The notes: generated by a model not told the origin, from the letters alone. A DNA stretch of 64,000 nucleotides from Paraburkholderia phytofirmans OLGA172 (GCF_001634365.1 NZ_CP014578.1:2852001-2916000); one strand, 5' to 3'; positions 1 to 8,761 are shown, counted from the first letter of the stretch. Numbers and translations: made by a program.

Positions 1-100
1 GAACGCGACCGGAACATTGCGTCGTCGGGATGTGCTGCGGATATCCGCAGTCTTTGGTGCGATCGGCGCGTGCGCGCCGATCAGGACAACGCGCATGGTG

Positions 101-958
101 TCACTCCGACGGCCACTCGAGCGATACCGCTCCGAAATCGGCAGCGAGGGTGACGGGCTTCCAGCGCTGCATCGTCTCGCGGCGTGCCTGTTCCTCGGTT
201 TCGACGACCTGCCAGGCGTCCGAGCCCAGCACAAGGCGCGCTGGAACCATTGCACGCGATGCTAGCGCCACGATCAGCTTTGCGATGCGCTCAGGATCCC
301 CCACTTCATGGCCGACGTAGGCATCAATGAGCGCCTTGAAGTCTCCCAGCGATGCCTGGTAGTCCTGCGGCAGATCCTGCAGTGTCGCGCGAGCCTCATG
401 ACCCCATTCGGTGCGCATGCCGCCGGGCTCCAGCGTGCAGATGTGGATCCCGAAGGGAGCGACTTCCTTGCCGACTACGTCGCTGAATCCGCCCACCGCC
501 CATTTGGCCGCCTGATAAGCCGAGAGTCCCGGGGTGCTGATGCGGCCACCTGCCGACGAGACCTGAAAAATGTGGCCGCCGCCCTGTGCTCGCATGACCG
601 GAATGGCCGCACGCGTGAGGTTCACCACCCCAAAGAGATTGGTCTCAATCTGCGCGCGGAAATCCTCGGCGGACGTGTACTCAAACGGCTCAATGTGGCC
701 ATAGCCGGCATTGTTGACCAGCACATCCAGCCGTCCGAAGAGGCGCACCGCTTCGGACACGGCCTCCTTCGCCTGCTGTTCATTCGTGACGTCCAGTTCA
801 AACGTTGCCAGGAGATCGCCATACCGCGCCTGCAAATCGGTGAATCGCGACGTGTCGCGCGCGCTCGCCAGTACCTTGCCGCCATCCTGCAACGCGGCTT
901 CGAGAATGGAGCGGCCCAAACCTCGGGATGCACCTGTAATCAACCAGACTTTGGACAT
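101..958 (-). CDS. Short-chain dehydrogenase/reductase (SDR)
   Basis: A 285-residue classical SDR, expected to be a cytoplasmic NAD(P)-dependent oxidoreductase of unknown substrate. The cofactor motif TGASRGLG lies at residues 8-15, NNAGYG follows the fourth strand, and the catalytic Ser (SSAGGR) and YQAAK lie in the middle. The frame is open further upstream, but the start chosen places the Rossmann strand MSKVWLITG at the N-terminus, as is usual for the family. It lies downstream of a second SDR and a TetR gene on the same strand, so it may share their control, although a gap of about 220 bases separates the two SDR genes. The substrate cannot be read from sequence. Confidence 0.9.
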   Translation of the reverse strand: MSKVWLITGASRGLGRSILEAALQDGGKVLASARDTSRFTDLQARYGDLLATFELDVTNEQQAKEAVSEAVRLFGRLDVLVNNAGYGHIEPFEYTSAEDFRAQIETNLFGVVNLTRAAIPVMRAQGGGHIFQVSSAGGRISTPGLSAYQAAKWAVGGFSDVVGKEVAPFGIHICTLEPGGMRTEWGHEARATLQDLPQDYQASLGDFKALIDAYVGHEVGDPERIAKLIVALASRAMVPARLVLGSDAWQVVETEEQARRETMQRWKPVTLAADFGAVSLEWPSE

Positions 959-1175
959 GATCGTTCGACCTTTGAGATGCACCGATCCCGGTGCGTTTTT
1001 GACAGAGCTGCGGGCGATCCCAAATCTAATCGACATCGCCCGCAGATACAGGCCGCTGCAAACCCGACGCGCCTTTCGTTTCTGCCATGCGGCAGTCCTT
1101 CGAGCACGCTCCTGGCTGCCGCCGTCGGCAAAACACATTGCTTCACGGCGGCATGCGATGCAGCGGTCACAATGC

Positions 1176-2021
1176 TTACTGCGGATTGAATCCAGCCTTA
1201 CCCGCGAACATCACGGATTCGGCAAGCTCCTTTTGCGCCTGCAACGCCGTGACGCTTCGCGAGTAACCAGCGTCCAGCACCGCATAGGCATCCCCGCCAA
1301 GGACAGTACGCAGCGGCGGCTCATGCATCTGGCTGACCGTATAGATGGCGTCGGCCATTTTCACGGGGTCGCCCGAGGCTTGTTCCTCACCAACCTCCAC
1401 AATCTGACGGCGAAGCTGTCCAACTATGCCGTCCTTGTAGGCGTCGATTTCCTGGGTCCAGCGGATATTGGCCACAAAACCCGTCTTGATCGAGCCCGGC
1501 TCGATGATGATCGTCTTGATGCCAAACTCGGCGACTTCCTGGCTCACCGATTCAGCAAAGCCTTCCAGACCGAACTTCGCGGCGTGATACATGGAACCGC
1601 TCGGGAAGGCTGCACGCCCACCGACGCTACTGACATAGAGGAACGTGCCGCTGTTCTTCGCACGCATCGCTGGGAGGAACGCACGCGTAACATGAATGGG
1701 CGCGAGCAGGTTCAGAGCGAGCTGCTGCTGGATATCTGCTTCAGTCATTTCTTCCATTGCGCCGATAACTGCGCCACCCGCATTGTTGGCGACGACGTCG
1801 ACATCTGCGTGGCGCGCAACGACAGCCTGCACCTGTTCGCGATTGGTCAAATCGAGCGACTCCACCTCGAGCAGCGCCGGGTATTTCTGTTTCAACTCCT
1901 GCATCGCGTCGACACGGCGCACCGCCGCAACTACACGGTGCCCCTCTGCGAGCACCTTCTCAGTGAGGGCAAGCCCCAGACCACTGGACGCGCCGGTTAT
2001 GAACCACTTTTGACTGGACAT
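1176..2021 (-). CDS. Short-chain dehydrogenase/reductase (SDR)
   Basis: A 281-residue classical SDR with TGASSGLG near the N-terminus, NNAGG, SSVGGR and the catalytic YHAAK. It is similar in length and layout to the next SDR on the same strand, so the two are probably old paralogues. Its start ATG has a purine-rich stretch (AAGGAGAA) just upstream. A palindrome resembling the one before the TetR gene lies about 25 bases upstream of the start, which suggests direct repression by that regulator. The substrate is unknown. Confidence 0.92.
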   Translation of the reverse strand: MSSQKWFITGASSGLGLALTEKVLAEGHRVVAAVRRVDAMQELKQKYPALLEVESLDLTNREQVQAVVARHADVDVVANNAGGAVIGAMEEMTEADIQQQLALNLLAPIHVTRAFLPAMRAKNSGTFLYVSSVGGRAAFPSGSMYHAAKFGLEGFAESVSQEVAEFGIKTIIIEPGSIKTGFVANIRWTQEIDAYKDGIVGQLRRQIVEVGEEQASGDPVKMADAIYTVSQMHEPPLRTVLGGDAYAVLDAGYSRSVTALQAQKELAESVMFAGKAGFNPQ

Positions 2022-2045
2022 GATTCTGTTCTCCTTGCAAATAAA

Positions 2046-2063
2046 TGAGCGAGTACGCGCTCA
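2046..2063. promoter_or_regulatory. Probable TetR operator before the SDR gene
   Basis: The 18-base sequence TGAGCGAGTACGCGCTCA has perfect six-base arms (TGAGCG/CGCTCA). It lies between the TetR gene and the SDR start. Centre-aligned with the palindrome upstream of the TetR gene it matches at most positions, and both are followed by ATTA. Binding by this regulator is an inference. Confidence 0.6.
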
Positions 2064-2080
2064 ATTAAAGTCGAAAATTT

Positions 2081-2650
2081 TTACTCCGTGATCGCCCGCC
2101 ATAGGACCCGAAATCCCAGCGCGCGGTGACGTTCGGCATCCTCTGGATACCTGTTCACATACTCAATTGTGGTATCGGCAATGTGCTCGATCACGGATGA
2201 AAGAAAGGCGATTGGCGCATCCACCAGCACACCGTCACGCACTCCGGCCTCCATCATCCGGGACACCGCCAGAAACGCTTCCATACCCCGCGCCCTGGTC
2301 TCGTCCAGTATATGCCCCGAAGCCGAGAGCCGCGCGACGGCAAACCGCCCGGCGGCATTGGAGAGCCCCCAGCTCACATAGCGCTGGAAAACGTGCTCCA
2401 TGCGTTGCCGGTAGTCCGCCTCATCAGGATAGTCCGGCATCACGGTTTCCGCGAGGCTCCGCTTGAGGTGCAGATAGACCTCCTGAAACAGCACTTCCTT
2501 GTTCTCGAAGTACGTGAACAAGGTACCCTCAGCCACGCTGGCGCCCCGGGCAATACTCGCCGTGGTGGCCTGCACGCCCTGCTCAGCCACGGCCTGCGTT
2601 GCCGACATTAACAGGGCGTTGTGTTTTTCCGGACTCAAAGGGCGCGCCAT
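2081..2650 (-). CDS. TetR/AcrR family transcriptional regulator
   Basis: A 189-residue TetR-family repressor. The N-terminal helix-turn-helix is typical, with a GVQATTASIARGASVAEGTL-type segment followed by FTYFENKEVLF at about residues 25-55. The C-terminal ligand domain is divergent, so the inducer cannot be named. The gene is the first of a same-strand group with two SDR genes. Palindromes upstream of its own start and of the SDR start suggest autorepression and control of the dehydrogenases. Confidence 0.92.
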   Translation of the reverse strand: MARPLSPEKHNALLMSATQAVAEQGVQATTASIARGASVAEGTLFTYFENKEVLFQEVYLHLKRSLAETVMPDYPDEADYRQRMEHVFQRYVSWGLSNAAGRFAVARLSASGHILDETRARGMEAFLAVSRMMEAGVRDGVLVDAPIAFLSSVIEHIADTTIEYVNRYPEDAERHRALGFRVLWRAITE

Positions 2651-2669
2651 GGACTTTCTGCGTATATAT

Positions 2670-2687
2670 AGAGTGAGTAGTCACTCA
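2670..2687. promoter_or_regulatory. Probable TetR operator before the regulator gene
   Basis: AGAGTGAGTAGTCACTCA contains GAGTGA-N4-TCACTC, a six-base inverted repeat ending 20 bases upstream of the TetR start codon. It resembles the palindrome at 2046-2063, and the position fits autoregulation. Confidence 0.6.
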
Positions 2688-2894
2688 ATTATACGCGTTT
2701 GTTAGCGTAAGGCAATCTTTCGATTTGCACGAAATCTGCTGGGAAGACGCTGGGTACCCTTTCAGAGCACGCTTTACTTCCCGAAACATGAATCCGAACT
2801 TCTGAACGAAACCATCCGGCGCAGCCTTCGCCAGATGTGCCCGATCTTTGACGAATATGCGGGCGTGGGGGATCTCGCATGCAGTCCCAACCCG

Positions 2895-3644
2895 TCAGGA
2901 GCTCAGTGAGCTCTTTCGCAGCCTTCGACGTTCAAGGCCGTTGCGCCACTGGCCCAGGATCAATGCACTGGCAACTAGGGCGAGATACAGGGTGAGAAGA
3001 TTGTGGCGCCAGGCACCTAGTGCTGCCTGATGGGCGACGAGCGTCGGATCGGCGCGCGGAAGTCCGAGGCGCGTCCCCTCGACGGCCCGCATCATCCGGA
3101 TAAAGCCCGCCGCGGACAGCAGCGGTAACAGAACCATGAACGCCAGCAGCGCGGGCTTCATGCGGCGCGCCCACACATAGTGGCGCAGCCGGAACCACAG
3201 TCCGAGGCATCCGTGTATCCAGCCCGGTGCAAGCAGCGCAAGCTGCAGACCCTGTGTGCCGCTCGTGAGCAGCACGACGATGACGCGCTCGTAGTCGGGT
3301 TCGAAGCCATAGAGCGTAGACGCAAGCCGGGTCGTCACCGCATGGCGGATCAGCAGCATCGGCAGGCTGAGCCCGGCCCAGAGGCGGATCCATTCGGCGG
3401 GCGGCAGCGCCCAGTGACGCCGCCCGTATAGCGTGTGCAATGCCAGCGCAAAATGCAGGGACGCGGCACCGTACAGCGCGATCGTTCCCGGCGTGCTGCG
3501 CCACAGCCGCAGCGCGAGTACGAGGCCGCGTCCGGCAAGGTCGAGCGACCAGATCCCGAGCGCGTGATTGACCAGATGCAGAAAGAGATAGGTCAGCATC
3601 ACCAGCCCCGAGGCAAGTTGAAGACGGCGTAGAACGGCTTGCAT
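2895..3644 (-). CDS. Six-helix SdhC-like (probable diheme b) membrane anchor, free-standing
   Basis: A 249-residue integral membrane protein with about six hydrophobic helices. It aligns along its whole length with the N-terminal membrane part of the cyclase at 8762-10459. Shared landmarks are the HxxxH of the first helix (HLVNH here, HLLNH there), a His at the end of helix 2, PxLLxxH with a following TR, and WxHGCxGxWF in the fourth helix. Such conserved histidines suggest bis-His heme b binding, as described for the anchor of the rhizobial cyclase CyaC. No ferredoxin or cyclase domain follows here: the protein ends after an Arg-rich tail (LERRRLRKS). An ATG preceded by GAGG was preferred over an in-frame GTG 12 bases earlier. 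Its partner is unknown. Confidence 0.75.
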   Translation of the reverse strand: MQAVLRRLQLASGLVMLTYLFLHLVNHALGIWSLDLAGRGLVLALRLWRSTPGTIALYGAASLHFALALHTLYGRRHWALPPAEWIRLWAGLSLPMLLIRHAVTTRLASTLYGFEPDYERVIVVLLTSGTQGLQLALLAPGWIHGCLGLWFRLRHYVWARRMKPALLAFMVLLPLLSAAGFIRMMRAVEGTRLGLPRADPTLVAHQAALGAWRHNLLTLYLALVASALILGQWRNGLERRRLRKSSLSS

Positions 3645-3690
3645 CCTTATCCTCACCTCTCCTGGGGGGCGGACGTCCCGCCAAAGCCTC

Positions 3691-3981
3691 TCACTTCTGT
3701 TTCCGATGAACGGGGCGCGACATGCGTCGGGAGGGCGTTGTCACGGCGCCCGCTATTCTCGCAAGTCTGCTGATGCGCCGGCGTAACCGGCCAAACACGC
3801 TGGCCGCCGATGACCGATGCGGGGCGCTGTTACGCTGATGCGCCGCGCATAGTCGTAGCGACGCGGCAAATCGCTGTAACGCCGATACCGAACCGCATAC
3901 GCTCTGGTATTCCTCGCGGCCAATCCTGCCATCAAGGATAACGGTCAATCCCGACGCGCGGGCCATGTCGATGATGTCCAT
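3691..3981 (-). CDS. Small hypothetical protein, Arg-rich C-terminus
   Basis: A 96-residue protein that I do not recognise. The N-terminal half (MDIIDMARASGLTVILDGR, then REEYQSVCGSV) looks like a compact folded alpha/beta segment, and the C-terminal half is basic with many Arg. The frame stays open upstream, but this ATG has a clear GGGAGA ribosome site six bases away. A GGAATA-N17-GTATTA element lies 30 bases upstream, which ties the gene to the putative ECF regulon. The basic tail might be non-native read-through from a decayed gene end. Confidence 0.55.
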   Translation of the reverse strand: MDIIDMARASGLTVILDGRIGREEYQSVCGSVSALQRFAASLRLCAAHQRNSAPHRSSAASVFGRLRRRISRLARIAGAVTTPSRRMSRPVHRKQK

Positions 3982-4011
3982 TTTGATCTCCCATTTCGGG
4001 TGCCATGCCTG

Positions 4012-4040
4012 TAATACCGCAAGCATGCGCCGGTTATTCC
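4012..4040 (-). promoter_or_regulatory. Candidate ECF-type promoter (GTAT variant)
   Basis: On the minus strand GGAATA (4040-4035) and GTATTA (4017-4012) are separated by exactly 17 bases, about 30 bases before the ATG of the small protein at 3981. Spacing and -35 match the other copies in the window; the -10 has A in place of C. Confidence 0.5.
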
Positions 4041-4531
4041 CTGACTCGACGGGATGCGGGGCTGTGGTGCAAATTCGGCAGGCGGGCGAAAATCGCTCAT
4101 TTTTCGAAGACCTCGGGGAAGGCACGAAGGATGTTCTGCAGTCGCTGCTCGGCCTGTCGGACGAACGGCTCTCACGGTTGAAGTCTGACGGCGTCGTTTG
4201 ACGCCGCATTGCGCCTCGCTAGTAATCCTCTGCATTATTACCATGGATTTTTGCGCGATATTGAGGAGGATGGCACTCGAGCCAGGCGCTTACATATGTC
4301 GCCAGCTTCACATTGACAGATAGCGCCACTTCCCTGGAGCGCCTGCCGATTGGCTTTTACAGGACCGCACTTTCCTTCCGGTCCAGAGAAGAAAAACTTG
4401 GCGCGTAAAGTACAAAATCGGGCGGCACAGGTCAAGTTCCCACGGACGACTTGCGATTGAATAGGCACTGGAGATTGCGCACGGTTCACGCGGCGCACGC
4501 CCAGCCCTCAACACAATCGGAGACTCATTCC
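4041..4531. other. Intergenic region, no supported gene
   Basis: This stretch separates a minus-strand small gene from the plus-strand cupin gene and should hold the cupin promoter. A Cys-rich minus-strand open frame (4238-4498) exists but lacks a convincing ribosome site or family. No repeat or structured RNA was recognised. Confidence 0.5.
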
Positions 4532-5038
4532 ATGAACGCAGAAGCTACGCTCGCCCTCAACGATGTTTCCGCCATCGACACGGTCCATATCGCTGGAAAC
4601 GCCACGCCGTGGATTCCCTTCGCGCCGATCAACGACAAGATTCTTCTCAAATACTTCAAGATCAATCCCGTCACGGGCGAAGTGGTCTTGCTCATGAAGG
4701 CGGCCAAAGGCGAAGGCGCGCATATTCATCGCCATACCGGCACGGTGATGGTCTACACGCTGAGCGGTCGCTGGAAATACGACCAGCACGACTGGATCGC
4801 GCAAGCCGGCGATTTCGTGTTTGAGCCGTCGGAGTCGTCACACTCGTTCACGAATCTCTCCGACGACGATAATGGTATGGCGCTCGTGGTGTCGACCGGT
4901 GAGCTCCACTTCCTCGACGAAGACGGCAAGGTCACGTTCGTCGAGACGTGGCGCACGGCTTTAAGCCGTTATCAGGACTACTGCAAAGCCCACAATTTTC
5001 CTGAGATCGACCTGATCGGCTGCCAGGGCGGCCGCTAA
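4532..5038 (+). CDS. Cupin protein, 2,4'-dihydroxyacetophenone dioxygenase-like
   Basis: A 168-residue single-domain cupin. The metal site motif is visible as GAHIHRHTGTVMVYTLSGRW (the His/His/Glu-type motif 1 region), with GDFVFEPSESSHSF as motif 2 carrying the last His. Proteins of this type are annotated as 2,4'-dihydroxyacetophenone dioxygenase-like or ChrR-like cupins. Dioxygenase activity is therefore possible but not proven. The start has GGAGA about eight bases upstream. It heads a short plus-strand series with an alpha/beta hydrolase and a 3-hydroxyacyl-CoA dehydrogenase, which suggests a small catabolic pathway for a ketone or acyl substrate. Confidence 0.8.
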   Translation: MNAEATLALNDVSAIDTVHIAGNATPWIPFAPINDKILLKYFKINPVTGEVVLLMKAAKGEGAHIHRHTGTVMVYTLSGRWKYDQHDWIAQAGDFVFEPSESSHSFTNLSDDDNGMALVVSTGELHFLDEDGKVTFVETWRTALSRYQDYCKAHNFPEIDLIGCQGGR

Positions 5039-5088
5039 GCGACGTCGGCGGACATAAGCCTCGCAACTGCTTCACGGAGATCACGTCG

Positions 5089-5970
5089 ATGACCCACCTT
5101 GTACCCTCCGCACCGCTTCCCTCCCTGGAAGAGCTGACACTGGCCTGCGGGCCGCATACCCACACAGCTCTGGCCACAGGGCCGCGGAGCGGAGAGTGCG
5201 TCCTCCTGCTGCATGGGTGGCCGGAATTCGCCGATTGCTGGCACGGGATTCTGGTCGCGCTCGGCGCAGCAGGCTACCGGGCAGTCGCCGTGGATCAGCG
5301 TGGTTACGCTGAGAATGCCCGGCCGCAAGACATTGCGTCTTACGCAGCTGGGCATCTCCAGGCGGACGCCCTCGCTTTCGCTGATCAGCTGGGCGCGGGA
5401 CGCTTTCATCTGATTGCCCACGACTGGGGCGGGTTGGTTGCGTGGGGGCTCGCCTCGACGCATGCACACCGCGTGAGTTCGCTCTCCGTGCTGGCGACAC
5501 CCCATCCGTTAGCGCTGCAAGCGGCACTGCATCAAGAAGACCAATACCGGCGCCTGGATTATGTTCGTGTTTTTCGTCAACCAGGGGGTGTCGCAGAGCG
5601 ACGCCTGCTTGCGGACGGAGCAGCGGCGCTGCGAGCCGCCTACGCGGGACGCGTTCCCGCTTCGCTCGTGGACGAAAACGTGCGGCGCCTCAGCGAGCCT
5701 GGTGCGCTTACCGCGACGTTGAACTGGTATCGCGCGCTCCCGGATAACCTGTCGTATCCCGCAGGCCGCATTGCCGTCCCGACACTCTACGTTTGGGGAT
5801 CCGAAGACCGTGCTCTCGGCCGCGAAGCTGCCATGCTTACGGGCGGCTTTGTCGACGGGCCCTATCGTTTCGAAATACTGGAGGGGGCCAGTCACTGGCT
5901 CCCTGAAGAAGCGCCGGACCGGGTCATCCCATTGCTGCTCGACCATCTCGCCATCTCGCCGTTGGTGTGA
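5089..5970 (+). CDS. Alpha/beta hydrolase (epoxide hydrolase/dehalogenase type)
   Basis: A 293-residue alpha/beta hydrolase. The oxyanion-hole motif HGWP is at residues 42-45. The nucleophile elbow reads AHDWGG with Asp112, which points to the epoxide hydrolase/haloalkane dehalogenase branch rather than a Ser esterase. The catalytic His is probably His269 in GASHWLPE. The gene starts 50 bases after the cupin gene, and its stop overlaps an alternative GTG start of the next gene, so the three genes are likely co-transcribed. The substrate is unknown. Confidence 0.85.
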   Translation: MTHLVPSAPLPSLEELTLACGPHTHTALATGPRSGECVLLLHGWPEFADCWHGILVALGAAGYRAVAVDQRGYAENARPQDIASYAAGHLQADALAFADQLGAGRFHLIAHDWGGLVAWGLASTHAHRVSSLSVLATPHPLALQAALHQEDQYRRLDYVRVFRQPGGVAERRLLADGAAALRAAYAGRVPASLVDENVRRLSEPGALTATLNWYRALPDNLSYPAGRIAVPTLYVWGSEDRALGREAAMLTGGFVDGPYRFEILEGASHWLPEEAPDRVIPLLLDHLAISPLV

Positions 5971-6032
5971 ATCCTCGTGCCGGCAAAAAATCCGCCCCAT
6001 CCGATCTACGATACGCACCGTACCCGTTACTC

Positions 6033-6959
6033 ATGTCTACTCACTCCCTAAACGACAATCAGCCGATTGCACGCGTCATGGTGGCCGGCACCGGTGTGCT
6101 GGGCGCGCAGATCGCTTTTCAGTGTGCGTTTTCCGGTATCGACGTCGTCGCCTACGACGTCGATACCGCCTGCCTGGAGCGCGCGAACGCCCGCTTTGAT
6201 GCCCTAGGGCGCGTCTACGCTGCGGACCTCGGCGCGTCTCGCGAGCAGATCGAAGCCACGTTGGCACGCCTCGAGGGCAGTACCGACCTCGGTTCGGCCG
6301 TCGCCGGCACGAACCTCGTCATCGAAGCCATCCCCGAGGATCTGGCCATCAAGCAATCTTTCTACCGGTCCCTGTCGGCTGTAGCGCCGGCCGGTACCAT
6401 CTTTGCGAGCAACTCGTCGACGCTGGTGCCGAGCCAGTTCGCCATGTTCACCGACCGGCCCGAGCGCGTGCTGAGCCTGCATTTCGCGAACGAGATATGG
6501 AAGCATAATATCGCGGAAATCATGGGACATCCGGGCACCCACCCCGCCGTATTCGCACACATGGTGCAGTTTGCGCATCGTATCGGCATGGTGCCTATAC
6601 CGCTGCGCAAGGAGCAGCCCGGCTGCTTGCTGAACACCGTGCTTATCCCGATGCTGGTCGCCGCTCTAGGTCTGCTGGTCAACGAGGTCGCAGATGTTCA
6701 GACGATCGACAAGGTGTGGATGATTGCCAAAGAGGATCGCATTGGCCCTTTCGGCGTTCTCGACAGAATCGGCATGACGACCGTCTATAACGTGACCCGC
6801 GCGCTTGCTGAACGGTCGGGTGATTCGACGTATCGGCGCATGGCGGAATACGTGAAAACTCATTTCATCGATACAGGGTATCTCGGTGAACTGGCGGGAC
6901 GCGGCTTCTATCAATATCCCGATCCGGAATTCCTGAATCCAACGTTCGTCGCCGCGTGA
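6033..6959 (+). CDS. 3-hydroxyacyl-CoA dehydrogenase family protein
   Basis: A 308-residue NAD-dependent 3-hydroxyacyl-CoA dehydrogenase. The Rossmann motif GTGVLG is at residues 19-24 and an acidic residue ends the second strand (YDVD). The catalytic HxxN motif is HFAN, within a segment that matches the family's HFFNP region. The C-terminal helical dimerisation domain includes GPFGVLDRIG. Family members oxidise 3-hydroxyacyl-CoA or related hydroxy acids. A GTG at 5967 overlapping the previous stop could also be the start; the ATG chosen begins just before the Rossmann strand. Confidence 0.88.
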   Translation: MSTHSLNDNQPIARVMVAGTGVLGAQIAFQCAFSGIDVVAYDVDTACLERANARFDALGRVYAADLGASREQIEATLARLEGSTDLGSAVAGTNLVIEAIPEDLAIKQSFYRSLSAVAPAGTIFASNSSTLVPSQFAMFTDRPERVLSLHFANEIWKHNIAEIMGHPGTHPAVFAHMVQFAHRIGMVPIPLRKEQPGCLLNTVLIPMLVAALGLLVNEVADVQTIDKVWMIAKEDRIGPFGVLDRIGMTTVYNVTRALAERSGDSTYRRMAEYVKTHFIDTGYLGELAGRGFYQYPDPEFLNPTFVAA

Positions 6960-6978
6960 AACCCAAGGCGGCCTATTG

Positions 6979-8004
6979 CTACTCAGCAAAGCGTCCGGGG
7001 TCAGCCTCGTGACGCATTGCTCGAAACTGCCGGGGCGTGACGCCCCGCAGTCGCTTGAACGCACGGCTAAACGCGCTTTGCTGCGAATAACCGAGCAGTT
7101 CGGATATCTCAGCGAGACGCAGGTTTGACTGCTGCACATACTTCAGTGCGAGATCTTCACGAACCTGTTCCCGCAGTTCATCGAACGTCGTGCGGGCCTC
7201 TGAGAGCCGACGTTGCAGGGACCGCGGGGACATAGCAAGCGCTCGCGCTATGGCGTTGAGCGAACTGTCCGTGAACGGCAACAGCGCGCGAATCATCGTT
7301 TGCGTGCGTACCGCCCATAGTGCCTCCACCTGGGCTCTTTCCCGCCGCAAATGCGCCTCGAGCACACGATGCGCGTTACGGCGAAGTTGTGTCACTGGAC
7401 GCGTCACCGTACCGCGATCGAGGACAATCGCGTTTCTGTCCTGATCGAATTCCAGGGATGGTCCAAACGTGCGCCTGTGCATTGCGCAGTCCGCAGGCGC
7501 CGAATGACGGAATTGCACAACGGCCGGCTGCCAGCCGGTACCGCAGAGGGTACGCAAATACTGCATACCGTTAGCGAGACCCAGTTCAACTGCCTGAACC
7601 TCGCCGGGACCGGAAGCGCTTTCAAGGTCGTAAGTCAGCACCATCCCCTGATCGTCCCGCGCAGCCCGAATAGAAGACATCGATGTATGTAGTACGTAGA
7701 ACTCGGCAAGCGTATCCATTGCCTCCCCGATGGTACGCGCGCCATGCATCATGACAAGAATCGGCCCCAGGACCGCCAGGCCCTGATATTCGGCAAGCCT
7801 CAATCCAAAGTTCCGGCATTGCGTAACTTCAGCAGCCAGCGAAAGGAATCGAAGCACTTGCGCGCCCCGGATCGGCACATCGGCTGAACGGAGCGCAAGA
7901 TCCGGCAGATCGGCTCCTGCCGCAACCAGCTCAGGTTGAACGCCAAGTCCCTCAAGCAGAGCAGCAGCTCCGGTCAGTACGACACTGGGTAGGTAGCCTT
8001 GCAT
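6979..8004 (-). CDS. AraC-family transcriptional regulator with N-terminal sensor domain
   Basis: A 341-residue regulator of the OruR/ArgR-type AraC subgroup. Residues 1-200 form the effector-binding domain seen in such proteins (GLRLAEYQGLAVLGPILVMM). The last 90 residues hold two helix-turn-helix motifs, including SLNAIARALAMSPRSLQRRL and EISELLGYSQQSAFSRAFKR. The gene converges on the hydrolase/dehydrogenase series and ends 20 bases beyond it, so it is the likely activator of that cluster. The inducer is unknown. Confidence 0.9.
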   Translation of the reverse strand: MQGYLPSVVLTGAAALLEGLGVQPELVAAGADLPDLALRSADVPIRGAQVLRFLSLAAEVTQCRNFGLRLAEYQGLAVLGPILVMMHGARTIGEAMDTLAEFYVLHTSMSSIRAARDDQGMVLTYDLESASGPGEVQAVELGLANGMQYLRTLCGTGWQPAVVQFRHSAPADCAMHRRTFGPSLEFDQDRNAIVLDRGTVTRPVTQLRRNAHRVLEAHLRRERAQVEALWAVRTQTMIRALLPFTDSSLNAIARALAMSPRSLQRRLSEARTTFDELREQVREDLALKYVQQSNLRLAEISELLGYSQQSAFSRAFKRLRGVTPRQFRAMRHEADPGRFAE

Positions 8005-8761
8005 TCTATATACGGATCGTTACTTGAGATGGTTCGCTGCGTGAGGGAATTTACCTGATGGTATCGCGTTGTCGAATGAAAGAGTACGCGCATTTTGTGC
8101 GGGGTCTCATTCGCGACCGTGTTGCCTCGTAGGGCTTGTCGTACACCGCGACGCAGGCGTTGAAGGGGGCGTCGACGATGATCCGGGTAGCTGGCTACGA
8201 GTGAAAAGATCGGCAAGTTCTCAGATCATGATTAGGCATCCAAAATGTACGACGACATGTACAGCGTGTTTGTCTGATCGCGTCTACCCGCGACGTTCCA
8301 CTTAACGCGACGTCGCCGAATCACATCGCCGTTCGTACCGGTATCACGTCTTCAACGCGACGTCGCTCAGGCGCTGGCCATTCCAACGAGTAGCGCCGTG
8401 GATCGGTGCGAGCTTCGGCCGAAATCCTGAACCGTATAAACTAGATGTCGTTCAACTCATCGCTGATGCGTGAGTCGCGTGCGCTCAGTTTCGTCAATCG
8501 CTTGATCGACAATAGTAATATTCCTGAAGGCACGCTTCGAAAGAGCCAGTTCCGCAGTAATGTGTCAAGGCACGTGGTCGCCCAGCTTGGCGTCGCAAGC
8601 ACACAAACCAGGTGCGAGCTGGCGTTTCTCAAGAAGCTCCACGACCTTGGCGACAAGACGATGGATGCGTGACTAAACACGCATTGCAACCACATCGAAC
8701 CGCGCCCCGCCGGTCGATCTCCCAACGAAATGCCTCTGATCAAGAGGGTGGAGAGCAGAGC
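8005..8761. other. Long intergenic region with a 13-base direct repeat
   Basis: No gene is well supported here. An open frame at 8445-8672 has no ribosome site and no recognisable family. The 13-mer AACGCGACGTCGC occurs at 8304-8316 and again at 8354-8366, exactly 50 bases apart, roughly 400 bases before the cyclase start. It could be a paired protein-binding site. Confidence 0.4.

Noticed and set aside
101..1138. Longer form of the first SDR starting at 1138
   Set aside because: The extra 60 residues are not SDR-like; the ATG at 958 begins exactly at the Rossmann strand.
4238..4498. Minus-strand Cys-rich open frame (CGPVKANRQ, ICQCEAGDICK)
   Set aside because: There is no ribosome site, the N-terminus is unlike a protein, and the family is not recognised; it may be a relic, but support is too thin.
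8445..8672. 75-residue plus-strand frame before the cyclase
   Set aside because: No ribosome site and no recognisable domain; it lies in the cyclase leader.
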